In this document: positions 1 to 10,740 of the stretch, in pieces
Layout: every line of letters begins with the position of its first letter
Numbering within the stretch: position 1 is the first letter of the stretch
Assembly (NCBI GenBank): GCA_022605405.1
Contig: JABYQQ010000018.1
Location: 744,001-808,000 of the forward strand
Origin: Earliella scabrosa
Lineage: Eukaryota; Basidiomycota; Agaricomycetes; Polyporales; Polyporaceae
Length of the DNA: 64,000 nucleotides
Direction: 5' to 3'
Translations under genes and position numbers: made by a program
The notes under the pieces: model-generated
Told to the model about the DNA's origin: nothing
Databases searched by the model: none
What the model saw: the letters and a program-made list of their open reading frames with translations, nothing else

Positions 1-1003
1 GCACTACAGGGTTCCATTCCGCGGCCTCACGCTTGAACTTTGCTCCCGGGAACCACGACGGCACATGGCGAAGGATGGGGAACGTCTCGACTAGATACTT
101 GCCCGGAACGGTTGCCTCGGAGAAGATCGCGAGCGCTCGTTCGGCGAGGTTGAGGTAGCTTTCGTTCCCGTTGTCGACCTCGATCCCGTACGTGATACGC
201 ATGATCGTCGAGCCAAAGAGGCTGAGCATCGTAAATATCGATATATGATGCAACAGGAGATGAAAGGGGACGTACTGTCGAATATGGTGGACAAAACTGG
301 CCGGATCCTTGATTAGTCTGAGCACGAGTAGATGGGCCTCGCGCCTCTGAGATGGTCGATAGTCTACGATTGCATTGGTATTGAAGAACTGGTGGAATAT
401 TCGTCTATGCCGCCTCCACCACGGTCCATAGTGGAGGAGCGTCAGTACCCATTCCAGGCCGCATCTACGCCGCCGAGCAGGGCGGCAAGGGGCAACAAAG
501 AGAAGGAGGTGACGATATGAGCGTTCAGAGGGTCAATTGCAACAACGTACACCCGTGATGAGGTACGTACAGGTTTGCCATAATGGATGAGCTTCGATCC
601 GAATAGTTCCCGGATCGTTTCTCCAGGAGGTCGACCGCCGCTTCGTGTGTCCCTAGAATGATCATGTGCTGGCCCAGCACATCAAGATGCACGATGTCTC
701 CTTCAAATCGAAGATACTTGCATTAGAACGGCGCAATAGAGAGGAAAGAGGCAGAGACGTGCCATATTGCTTATTCAGCTTGCGGAAGCCAGCTTCCATA
801 TCCTTCTGCGGAACGTCGAGCATATTTCCGATGATGGGTAGGGGAGTTGGGCCGGGCGGTAGGGGGAGGGATGAGCGGCGAGATCTAGATGTCCCTATTC
901 TCCATAATACAAGCAGACCGATGACCGCGCAGAGTCCCCAACTAGTCTGTAGATTGAGCATTGTGATGTGCGACAACCAGGAGCCAGCAGAGGGGGAAGC
1001 CAT
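1..1003 (-). CDS. Cytochrome P450 (P450-1), N-terminal part, cut by the window edge
   Basis: This is a microsomal cytochrome P450 monooxygenase running off the left edge. The ATG is at 1003. It is followed by a hydrophobic anchor and the proline-rich hinge LPLPPGPTPLPIIGN (about residues 44-58). A short intron follows, then the exon beginning GDIVHLDVLGQHMIILG near 702. Later segments include YGPWWRRHRRIFHQFF (C-helix W and R) near 440 and FPILRHVPSWFPGAKFKRE at the edge. The I-helix, ExxR and heme Cys lie outside the window. The visible exons are open and their introns have GT-AG ends, so the visible part looks functional. It belongs to the same subfamily as the other P450s here, all sharing this exon layout. 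The substrate is unknown; oxidation of a terpenoid is an inference from the neighbourhood. Confidence 0.85.
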
Positions 1004-1674
1004 CGAGTGATTTCGTGAGAGATATCCCGGCTTTAAGGCGCGCCATGCGGTATACCATAACAGCTCTGCTGTGACACGTCGACCGTTCTTCGACTCTCAC
1101 GACGGCGTAGCCGAGGTCACCTATGGATGGCCAATGATGGAGCGCGAGGCGGTACTGCGATGGTGATATGCGGTCTAAGACATACGGTCATCCGCCGCGG
1201 GAGGGGATAAAACATGACTACTGCCCAAGACCCTCTCTAGTAGATAAATGTGAGCCAGACTGCCATTTAGTTCTGATCTGACGAAGTGCAAGCGGTCGAA
1301 GGAGGGAACTGCATACATACCTTGCACGGTATTTTCACACCACCGGAGGAGGAGGAGGAGGAGGAGGAGCACCAATTTCGGTGGGAAAACAGCGCGCGCG
1401 CGTAATGCCGTGCCCCGCGCGACTGCACGCTCACTGTCCACCACGAGTTCCCCTTAGCGGCTACTGCGCGAACACGAACTCCTGTTATCCTTTCTCTCTG
1501 TTTCCACACAGGGAGTGGAGAACCGGCGGCCTGGTACGTCACAGCGCGACCTTTCATCCCGAAAGACACGGCCTGCTCCGCAACCTAGACTGCCAGAGCT
1601 ACGCGAACGCGCAGGACCAGCGTGAGGACACTCGCACAGCTGCGACGACACTCTCAACATTGCCATGTATCTAC
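1004..1674. other. Intergenic stretch and probable 3' flank of the retrotransposon
   Basis: No gene is supported. The stretch holds the upstream region of P450-1 and, on the minus strand, the sequence after the reverse transcriptase stop codon. A GGA microsatellite at 1345-1369 could be the 3' tail of the retrotransposon, which would give about 300 bp of 3' untranslated sequence, but no polyA or target duplication was found. Confidence 0.5.
1345..1369. repeat. (GGA)n microsatellite
   Basis: About eight perfect GGA units. On the minus strand this reads as a pyrimidine-rich tract downstream of the retrotransposon RT stop. Some non-LTR elements end in short tandem repeats, so it may mark that end; this is inference. 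Confidence 0.9.
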
Positions 1675-3855
1675 CTACACGGGCAGGGCCTCAAATGCCG
1701 CCTCATCTGCCAATACTAACATCGGGACAATATCGGCCAGCGCCGACACGTCATACACATATTCTGCCAGTCGAGGAGCGAGCTCTTCCCTACTCATGAG
1801 CATGTCCATGAACGCCGACGAACTGAGGCGATGGTGCAGCTCTCCCAGGCCACGCCCCATGACCAAGCCTGCATCCTCGATGAAGCGCAAGCGTAGCCCC
1901 TCCAACCGGCAATCCCCGCACTCAAGCAGGACGTGGATCTCGCTCTCGACCGCCCATCGTCTCTTGCAGAACCGGCATATGCGGCGATCCCTTGGCACGG
2001 GAGGCGTTGAGCGGCGAAGTTTCTCGATCGCAAACGGGTGGTCCGAGGTGAGCAGACGCACGAGCGCATCCCGGTGCGGCTTATACGCCACCTTCAGGTA
2101 CGGCCTCAAAGAACACATGTCTCGCAGCGTGGGAGGCTCGGGGAGCCGTCGGACTCGCGTCGCAAGCAGTGGTAGGCGGCCTGACTGCAACACCGCGTCC
2201 CGGAGATGCTGGGCCAGGGAGGCCTCCAGATCACCCTGCAACGAGCCGATGTCCGCCTCTGTCGGGAACGTGCCAAACGCCAGCACGACGGGTATGGGGA
2301 GGGAGGCTAGCACGCAGCGCAGGTCGCTCCACCATGACGAGTATCCGTTTTGAGCCAGAGACCACGCCTCTCGGAATGCTGCGGATGGCAGTGGAGGCTG
2401 TCCGCGAAGGACATACGCGAGGAACCGGAGGGCGAGCCAAGCGCGCCGGTATGCCAAGGGCCAGACTCCGGTCTCGGTGTAGAGTGGGGCGAGCTGACAA
2501 TGTGGCCCCAAACCCAGGCACCGGCGCAGATATGCAGTCTGGACCTTCTGCAGCTCCTCGAGGCAGCCAGGACGGACGTCGAGGGCGATATGACAGCCCG
2601 ACGAGAGGTGTGGGTCCACGCGTGCTCTATAGAGGTCGAGTGCGATCGCGCAGGGAAGTGAGCCCACATAGGACTCGAGTGAGAGAGACGCGTTGGCGAT
2701 GTTTCGCGCTGACTTTGCTTTTGCAGCATAGTGGCCGACTAAGATATCTCGCGCTGTTGACGTGAATGCCATGCCAGTGTACGTCGCGCTGTGCACCAAG
2801 CCCACTTCCTCGTTGTTGATAGCCAGGGTAGGAAGAGTAGTGGGGAGGGGCCCAAAAATCATGTAGTTGGTCTTTGGGATGCCGATTGTGAGGAAGTTGA
2901 CCTTGCAGAAGTGGGCAAACTGCGACGCATGGTGTCGTAGCCCTGCTAGGGACGTCGTGACGAGTGTGCTATCATCTGCCAGCTCCATGTGATTGACCAG
3001 CTCTCCATCAATGCGCAAGTCGTCGGGATGCGGCTCCCAGTCGAGGTCTGCGATGAACAGGATCCACAGGATGGGCGACGCAGGGTCGCCTGTCAGTATA
3101 CCTGCGAGCGCCTGAAATGCTTGCGACGTTTCCCCATTGAAGCGCACGACATACTCGAGATGTTCATAGAGCCACCGCAGCCAGTCGAGTACTGGACCCG
3201 TTGCACCCCAGCGCGCCAGCTTCACCCATAGCATCGACTGGTCTACTGACGGGAAAGCGTTGACGAGGTCCAGGAACAGCACGTACAGCGGGCGGCCGAG
3301 TGAGCGGGCCTTTTCCCACAGAGTGCGAAGCACAAACGCGTTGTTCTGCGTCTGGTGACCCTTTCGGAAACCGCTCTGTGAGTCCGGGAGCCGTCCAGTG
3401 TCCTCGGCCCAATCTCGGAGACGGTGCTCGATGAGCAGCGTCATTGTCTTCAACATGCAGCTCTCCAGGCCAATGGTGCGGTAGTTTCCCGCGATCCTGC
3501 CATCTTTCCGCGGCTTCTTCACTGCAGCTACGACTGCTACCAGCCACGACTGCGGTGCTCCGCCTCCGTCCACGCAAGCCTGGAAGAGATCAGCGAGTTC
3601 TTCTGATGGGATGCCCAGGACGCGCTCATAGTTCACGTCGTCTAGTCCGCGAGCCGCCCCGAGGCACTTCTTTCGGATATGCGCCTTCACTGCATCCACC
3701 TCTCTCGCGTCGAACACCCGAGAAAAGTATTTCCCAGCAGTCCCGTCGACGGACCTGTGCGGGAGGTTGCGTGCTGCAAGCCTTGTCACTGCATGGTGCA
3801 ATTCATCGAAAGTGCTCGGCAGCTCCAGTGGCGGATTCATGCGCTGTACAAACAC
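1675..3855 (-). pseudogene. Reverse transcriptase part of non-LTR retrotransposon ORF2
   Basis: A long open frame of about 726 codons holds a complete RT core. Motifs run in order: AVKKPRKDGRIAGNYRTI with QSGFRKGHQTQNNA (fingers), YVLFLDLVNAFPSVD (motif A with its Asp), LTGDPASPILWILFIADL (motif B), and MELADDSTLVTTS (motif C, with LADD replacing the usual YADD but keeping both Asp). The C-terminal third carries a zinc-binding pattern CRFC...H...C near CRFCKRRWAVESEIHVLLEC, typical of the tail of such elements. The frame has no ATG of its own at its start: a stop codon lies just upstream, next to a foldback insertion. It was therefore originally continuous with the endonuclease/RNase H frame. 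The RT domain itself looks intact; the protein as a whole is not expressible. Confidence 0.9.
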
Positions 3856-3866
3856 GCTGCATCAGG

Positions 3867-4209
3867 AGTTCGCCGAATCACTTATGCAAATTATGAGCCA
3901 TTATCGGGCCATTAAGCTCCCTTAACGCCCATTACTCACCCATAACAGGAAGGAGAAAAAGCGCCAGAGCACTGCCACCAGGTGCTTAATGGCTTCAGAA
4001 CAGTCTCTCGCGGCGGCTTTATTGCAGACTCAGAACGGGTCCGTTCGCTCTCAAAATTCATACACCGGCCCTTCAGACCATGACAACGGTCTGTGCAAAA
4101 TTTGAGCCGGAGAGGTTTGCTCAGCGTGTGACAACTGAGTGCGCTTTACGGCTCCCAGATGATAATGGAAATAAGTGCCAAATAATGGGCATAAGTAATT
4201 CGGGGAACT
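3867..4209. mobile_element. Foldback MITE inserted in the retrotransposon ORF2
   Basis: The ends are an inverted repeat: AGTTCGCCGAATCACTTATG at 3867 and the complement of AGTTCCCCGAATTACTTATG ending at 4209 (18 of 20 bases match). Similarity extends outward through CATCAG on both sides. There is no coding capacity. It separates the RNase H-like region from the RT and breaks the frame. No convincing target duplication was seen; the only short direct repeat in the flanks is TGTACA. It is younger than the retrotransposon it interrupts. Confidence 0.75.
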
Positions 4210-5609
4210 ACTGATGTGTACAGCTCCCCCACCGTGATTGACGTAGGGCGGGGCTTGTCCCGGGTTAGCCTAGCGTATGACCTCCACCAGCTTCCGTCGG
4301 ATGTGCAACCCAGCAGCTCGCGTAAGTTCTCCCGGCGAATGGCCACCAGCGAGGGCGGTGTGCCTGCTGGGACTGCGGATGCATCCTGGCTGCTTGGGCC
4401 CGCGCGCACCGCTTCCTCGCAGACGTACGACACCGCTCGCAGTGACGTGAACACCTTCTGCACTCGCAGGTGCGGGCGCTCTTCGTCGTTCGATGGAGGC
4501 CAGTCAACAGGCACGCAGAGGTCACGGACCTTCACCATGGCCTGCGGTCCCTGTACAGTCGCCGTTGCAGCTCGCGCGAGCTCGCCCGCGTCCACATGAT
4601 ATGCATTCGACCACGCACTGGACTCGAAACGGACTGCTCCCGAACGAGCTGAGATGCAGGCAGCCAGCGCTTTCAGGATGTCCCCATGCGGCACCTTCCA
4701 GTGGAGTCTCGCGGCACGCACCGCCCAATGGCACACAGCACGAGGCAGGTAGTCGTCCTGCGTGTAAATCCGAAGCGTCGCCCGTGGATCGACCTGACGC
4801 ATTGCAGCGAGCGCAGCAAACAGCACGGCACGGGAAGACGATGGGACACCATCTACGCGGAAGGAGAGGTTTCTTGTGTCGTGCTTCTGGAAGAAGACTC
4901 CGGCGCCTGCGGACCCGTGTCTTGTCGTAGCCGCATGCACGTAACCTGCAACATAGACCTGTGCGGCTCCCTCGGACGTGCTGACCCGCCCATATATGTC
5001 GTCCAACGGACTTGCATGGATAGCGTACTGATGCATGACACGATTGAGGTGGTGATCGAACACCGAGTCTGGCTGCGAGCAGAAGGACGATGGCCCGGCA
5101 TTTGCGCGACTGCTGGCCCGCTGAGCGATAGAGGTCGCTGGGGTGAGTCCGGAATCGACGGCAAGGGTGAGTGCAATTGGAGCGTGATCTGACCAGGACG
5201 CCATGTGGTCGAGGACGTTGAACTCCGCTAGTCGTGCATTGCTGACCGACCACGATGAAGCAAGGCACAGGTCAATGACCGACCGCCCACCGGGCTGATG
5301 CGACGTGAATGCATGCAACGAGGCGGGAGACTGGATGATCGTTCCGTTGATGACGTTCAGATCGAGGTCCCCACAGAGCTCGATCAGGCGTAAGCCCCTC
5401 CCAGCAACCACTTCGTCCGGGGAGAAGCGCGGCAGCCCGGCCTCACGACGCCCCAACCGTGCATTGAAGTCTCCCAGCAGTATGACATCATGCTCCCGGT
5501 TGGCGGTCAGAGGGAGGAGGACCTCCAGTAGCCGCTGCTCGGGCAAGACTCCCGGACGAGGGGCCCATGGAGAGCCCACTGCACTGTGCGCCCCAGACTT
5601 CGGGATCAC
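4146..5609 (-). pseudogene. Endonuclease C-terminal half and RNase H-like domain of ORF2
   Basis: The frame opens with the second half of an APE-type (exonuclease/endonuclease/phosphatase) domain. HDVILLGDFNARLG supplies the catalytic Asp and Asn, and WSDHAPIALTL the catalytic SDH motif. After a linker comes an RNase H-like region (VYVAGYVHAATTRHGSAGAG, then SSSRAVLFAALAAM, then LRIYTQDDYL). Compared with active RNase HI, the first Asp (TDGS) and the Glu helix position appear replaced, while the third-position Asp remains. The last 20 or so codons (below 4216) are read through the MITE. The first codons near 5609 belong to the upstream insert, not to the endonuclease. Confidence 0.8.
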
Positions 5610-6650
5610 GTCCGAGTGATATAGGGAAATGTCCGTTTCACAACGAATATTGGGTATTAGTTGAGGGTAGGATTTATAGAGTGAAAGCTAATGATCAGCC
5701 AACAACGATATCTCATTGTGAATCTCAATCCGCATCAACAAGACCTACAAGCGCTCCCTTGTTGCCCTCGGTGACGCTCGGGATCATTCGGCGCTTCTTG
5801 CCTCACAACGGTTCCATCACGGGCCTCGTCGGCGTCGAACTTGTCCTCTACCCTCATCCTCCTCTCGAGCCGTCCTTCTCCTTTACTCTGGTGTTCTAGC
5901 TCCTGCTGTTCTGCTGGCCGCTCTGCTCCCTAACCTCTCTGTCCTTGAGACTTGATCTATCTACGAGGCTGTCTACGGGATCTGACTTAGGGTGTATTCT
6001 GGGAATCCAACGCTGGCTTCTGCGGGTATCTGCGTTACTTGCGGCTCGCTCTGGCTGTCCACAGGCCTGTCACGGTAGTCGGGGAGGTTGGTGTAGTAGC
6101 GTGCAGGAAAGCTAGTGGAGTTCATGATCCATGGTACGTGTCCGCATACATCATGCTAGTCGCTTCTCCTATCTCACGTCGACGTCATTCATGCTCTTGA
6201 AGACTTCATGGTTCGAACTGTTTACGGCATATTCGTTTATAAGTCTAGAGTTGTCGTGCTTGGGTGTAGCACGTCCCCTAGCGATAGGTTATGATTGTAG
6301 TCTTCCCTCAGGCTCAGAACTTCCGCCATCTACTGCATGTTGCTATCTCGTAGATTCCTAGTGTACTGGCAGTCGTATATATATAATGCAATTGGATTGC
6401 TGTAGCCGTCTACCATACCTCGATGTTGTGAAAGAATCCGATAAAAGAAGAGCGTGTTCACCCCGAACGCCGCTGAACGGTCTGTGCTAGGACCCCGAAA
6501 CCGCTTGCAGGCGCGACAACTGCGTAGTGAATTCTTTCAGATACAGGCTCATCCTCCCCTTCTATTCACCAGTCGGTGATCTCGTGAAGCGCTCAAAACC
6601 CGTGGCTGTTCAATATCAAATTTCTGCACTTTCATCAATACCTCACCAAG
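5610..6650. other. Unidentified ~1 kb insertion splitting the endonuclease
   Basis: The endonuclease halves that flank this stretch fit together as one domain, so about 1 kb has been inserted. It is less GC-rich than its surroundings and has no long ORF. No LTR, clear terminal inverted repeat or target duplication could be recognised, and the exact ends are uncertain by some tens of bases. It is probably a non-autonomous element or a solo fragment. Confidence 0.5.
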
Positions 6651-7174
6651 AACGGCGAGGTGAAAAGTCCGTTGTATCGGGCACACAGTGCTGGAGGCAG
6701 ATACACGTTCCCAAGCACAAACGGGCCGAGGGACAACAGCATTGCCTCCGTCTCCCCGGCAGGCGTCACGTCTTCTAGAGCGAGATGCGCGCGATAGATC
6801 ACAAGTAAGCCACCGCCCTGGTGCGACAGAGACGCAGACTCTGGGCGGGCTATGGCCATACACGTGTACCCGTGCGGTAACGGAAGCTGGTCCTCCTGGC
6901 CCGGACGCAGGTGCGTCTCCTGAAGCATGAGAATGTCCCAGCGCATAACGAAGCGCTGGAACCAAGGAGTTGCGGCCTTCAGTGCCAAATTTCCGTGCAC
7001 GTTCCAAGCGCAGACTTTGAGTAGGGTATCATCATTGGCATTGTGTTTGCAACTAGGAGCGGGGAGTGAGACATAGAGAATTGCGACCCTGGGTATACTA
7101 AGGGACTTTAAGCCTACAGTATCTGGACCTGAAGCTTCCGGTACGTCCCGGCGTTCACGCGCAGCCGCAGCCAA
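6635..7174 (-). pseudogene. Endonuclease N-terminal half of ORF2
   Basis: This is the first half of the APE-type endonuclease. LKVCAWNVHGNLALKA carries the metal-binding Asn, WDILMLQETHLRPGQ the catalytic Glu, and GGGLLVIYR and FVLGNVYLPP are the following core strands. The reading frame overlaps the end of ORF1, as is usual for ORF1/ORF2 pairs. It ends a few codons after the NVYLPP strand, where the insert begins. No ATG is present at the upstream end. Confidence 0.8.
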
Positions 7175-7905
7175 TTATCGAAGAAGAGGCGAGCATGCGC
7201 ATAGGTAGGGAAAGTGAGCTCCACATACTCCCCGTCCTCTGCATCAAGAGCGATCTCTGTTATGGCAGGGAAGAGCATCGGCAGCGCGTTCCACACAACC
7301 CCGGCCACCCCAAAAACCTCCTGGCTGAGGCGCGTGCGGTCCTCGGCCCACATTACGCGCCCGAAACGAACGATGGTCGGGTGGTCACTGGAGGTGATAG
7401 GCGGCAGCGCCGCAGAGGGGATGGGCTGCTGGGGCGCATGAACAGGAGCGCGAGGGCGCTTCGCTGCCCGGGTGTTGCTTGGCATGTCCGTTGCCCGCCG
7501 CTTCGCACCCCCGCCCATGTTGGCCGCTGTGACGGGAGTAGACAGCAGCATCGGCGCCGTCGCAGTGCCCGGCGGCGGGGGCTGGGCGACGTGGAGCGTG
7601 GGGATGACAGGCGCTGGGGCAGGAGGCGGGCGGTACCCATGGCGGGGTTCCGACGGAGGCCCCTGGACCGCTGGGGCTATAGCTGGCGGAGTGCGCAGCC
7701 GGTGCGCGATGTCGTTGACCATACTGGTGAGCTCGGTGACGTTGGCGGTCAGCGCCGGAGCACCGTGGACGTGAAGCAAACTGTCAAAAACAGCCACCCT
7801 CCGGTATCGCTCTAAGTTCGTCCATGCCGGCGCCGCACTGACACTGAGGTTGATAAGACTGAGATACACCGCCCATTTAGCCTCACGAACGCCCCCAGCT
7901 CTTAC
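7114..7905 (-). pseudogene. ORF1 (gag-like) of the non-LTR retrotransposon
   Basis: An open frame of about 260 codons precedes the endonuclease frame and overlaps it by about 60 bp. The middle is rich in Pro and Ala (PPPAPAPVIP, PPPPGTATAP), followed by a basic patch (GGGAKRRATD, RAAKRPRAP). The C-terminal domain contains EYVELTFPTYAHARLFFDNW, which resembles an RRM-like fold of ORF1 proteins. Such proteins bind element RNA. The frame is closed upstream by a stop at 7906-7908 and has no suitable ATG, so the N-terminus is missing or was spliced or truncated. Confidence 0.6.
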
Positions 7906-8914
7906 CTACTGCACAGTCAGCTGATTCAACAACTGAACCTAGAATCGAACACGGCGCGCACCCGGTCAGCGCCTTCAACCTGAGTAAGTGAAAGCAGAAG
8001 TACTCACGAGGATCCGTATACTTCACCGGAAGGTAGTCAGCGTGAACGGAGGTCGGGTGGAGGATTGTCTCCCCTAGGCAGACGATGGGACCTACTGAGG
8101 GGGGGATAGACGTGGAGATCACCGATCAGCGCTTGTCAGCCTGGCATGACACGAAGCGCCCACGCGAGTTCTCTGCCCCCTTCAACAGGTCCGTCCAAAC
8201 GTCTGCCTAGGGTAGACAAGCAGATTACTAGTTGTCCACTGCACAGCCCGACTCGCGGCCAATCCCATAGCAGGGTCCTGAGCTTATTCCAGATCATATC
8301 CCGCGAGGATGGGCCGGCTGTGCTACCGTGTTCACCTATCATGATTCGAAGCCTGGTGCGCCCGCAAGGTGGCACTCTACTCCTACTCGGATCTCTCAAT
8401 CCCATCTCAGCAGTCAGATGTGAGTAGACAAGCTATTTTGTCTGCTCCGAGCATTGGGGTGCTTGACCATGATTGTTCTCCGCCAAACGCAGAGTTTCGC
8501 TCCCGCAACGTGCTCTCTATCTCTACAGTGCATTCCGCGGAAGATCATCAATCCTTCCATTCAAATCAGTACTTCACTGGAGGCCACAACCGGTAGCTCC
8601 AACACGTCCGCCGACACTACGGTTGGCGCAGCAAGTTTTGGATGACAGCCTACTGCTGTCCACGCGGCTGACCCCCCGAGTCGGAAGTGACGATGTAGCA
8701 AAGCAGATATATATGAATCAAGGAACCACGAATGCAGAACCGGGGACTCGGCTAAGAGACACCTCAGCGGTCATCACAGAAACAAAGCAAGCTCGTCCAC
8801 GGTGGTCCAACATCGCTGTCTGCTCCACGACCGTCAGATCAAGATCAAAGCGCTCAGTGAAGGATACATATAGTATCGTCGCAGAGCAAGGACCACTCAG
8901 TAGGTCATGCAACC
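7906..8914. other. Intergenic, no gene recognised
   Basis: About 1 kb upstream of the DUF6533 gene. Only short shadow frames without motifs are present. The region probably holds the promoter of the plus-strand gene starting at 8915. Confidence 0.5.
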
Positions 8915-10545
8915 ATGTCCTCCACACTCGCTCAGGATCTCTCCAGGTGGGACGGACTGACGAAGACCGCATGGTCTGTGGACGAGACGGATGCCATGGT
9001 TGAATTGATCCAAAGCTTTGGCCGGACGTGAGTTCTGCTACGATGACTCCATGGCTCAAACGAACTGACGATGTGCCCAGCCAAGCAACTCACCTAGCCT
9101 TCGTGTCTGCATTTGGTACGCACCCATGAGTTGGAGCCCCGGTCCATTGTGATTGACGTGTAGTAAACGCAAGCGGTTGTGCTCTATGAGTACATTATCA
9201 CCTTCGATCGGGAAGTGAACTACGCCTGGTCCCGTAGTTTGACATGGGCAAGGGCGGTGTTCTACGTCAACAGGTACCTCGGGCTCCTATTATCTTCATT
9301 GGGTCTCTTCATCAGTATCCTCCCGCCATCATACTTGGTGAGTGATTTTCCCATCCTTGCGGCACTGCACGCTGACGGTCGTCAAGAGGTGAATTCTATG
9401 TTATCGCAGGCAAAGCCTTTTTCGAGGCTAAATCGGACTTGTGTCACAGCTGTACTATCCTTCCAAGAGCTCTTCGAATCGCCGCCGTTGTTTCGTTCCT
9501 GGTGTATGCAGGTAAGCCCATAGCAGCTCTCTTCCTAGTCACCCATAATGGCGTGCGCTACGTTCTGAAAATACCCTCTTTCCATCAGTCTTCTCCGGGT
9601 TGCGGATATATGCGATCAGTGGGCAGAACAGGCTCGTTGCGGGGGTCGTTACCGTGCTCTCAATTGTCCCAGCCCTCGTCTTCCTAGTTCGTGCTTCTCT
9701 TATCTCCACGTGCAACCGCCGCTGATTCGCCTGCAGGCAACAGATGCACTCATACACCACAAGTATACGAAATTCCCAGGTCTCCTCGATGTATACCTCT
9801 GTGAGGTCATCCCAAGTGAGGACGGCTCCGACACAGGGATCAGTCGGTAAGAGCACGGTCTTCTCAACACACCATGTGATCTGACGATGACGGCACCACT
9901 GGTCTATAGCATCTACTCTAGCGCGTGGTTTATGGTTGTTATCGCTGAACTCATTGCCCTTGCAGTCATCATGATCAACACCTGGAATGCGTACTGTGTA
10001 GCAGTCACTGTTCACAAACCGCAGTCCTACTCGTTCCTCATCCTTCGAGAAGGCATGCTATTCTTTCTGTAAGCCCCATTCTACATCGTGTCCCCTGGGT
10101 GTGCTGCTGCTGACAATATGCATTTAACAGGGCTCAGTTCTTCGGAAGCATAGTCAAGATCGCTGCACAGACCAACCCGAGGTCGTTGAACATGGCACTA
10201 TGGACCTTCTACATGACTCTGTAAGCTTCGCTCTGCGAAACAGTACGCATGCGAAAGTGCAAATTCTCAGGTCCGGAACAGATTCCCAAGCATCTTGATA
10301 TCTCGGTTCTACCTCAACCTCGACGAAGTGCGCATTCAGGGACTAGAACTCGAGAGACGTCGCTGCTCAGTATGGAAGGTACGTCTGCCCCCATGGCCCA
10401 CGTTGCGCTCTTACTGAGTGATCGACTACAGCCGTTGCCCCCAATCCCGGAATCTGCGGGCCCCGTTGATGCAGATGACGGCAGGGTGGAGTACGTGCAG
10501 GCGGTGCGGGCATACAACAAAGATGAGGTGTACGAGAAGGTGTAG
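8915..10545 (+). CDS. DUF6533 domain, seven-helix membrane protein
   Basis: The ATG at 8915 opens a first exon (MSSTLAQDLSRWDG) that ends at a GTGAGT donor at 9028. Spliced exons then give a DUF6533 signature: VVLYEYIITFDREVNYAWSR followed by WARAVFYVNRYLG. Hydrophobic segments follow (GLLLSSLGLFISILPPSYL; YSIYSSAWFMVVIAELIALA; REGMLFFL with AQFFGSIVKIAAQ; LNMALWTFYMTL). The hydrophilic tail is EYVQAVRAYNKDEVYEKV and then a stop. The layout, an N-terminal DUF6533 plus several TM helices and a cytosolic tail, is a large agaricomycete family of unknown function, often likened to seven-helix receptors. Five or six short introns are needed; the exact junctions in the middle are uncertain. Confidence 0.8.
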
Positions 10546-10740
10546 GAGTATATAACAGATGTGATGCGCTCTTGGCGTTCTCTTTTCCTCACCCGTGAAC
10601 GTTGTCTGTCCTCAGAATACCTATGACAGATGTAGATGTTGTGGCCATAGATACGTGACATTGAGCGCCCTCGGGATCCCCACGCGTAGCCATCCTATCC
10701 ACACGAACTCTAACTCAAACCACCTCGGGCCAACTTGAAC

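Larger units (their letters stand above)
1675..7905 (-). mobile_element. Broken non-LTR retrotransposon (ORF1, endonuclease, RNase H-like, RT)
   Basis: Read on the minus strand, the parts come in the order ORF1 (7905-7114), endonuclease N-terminal half (7174-6635), an unrelated insert, endonuclease C-terminal half plus RNase H-like region (5609-4216), a small inverted-repeat element, then reverse transcriptase (3855-1675). ORF1 has no ATG at its upstream end and the similarity begins abruptly, so the copy may be 5'-truncated. It is interrupted twice and the frames no longer join, so it is an inactive copy. Non-LTR elements with an RNase H-like domain ahead of the RT are, from general knowledge, common in agaricomycetes. 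The outer boundaries are approximate because no target duplication was found. Confidence 0.85.

Noticed and set aside
1622..2765. Plus-strand ORFs of up to 243 codons
   Set aside because: Antisense to the reverse transcriptase frame and of low-complexity Arg/Ser composition.
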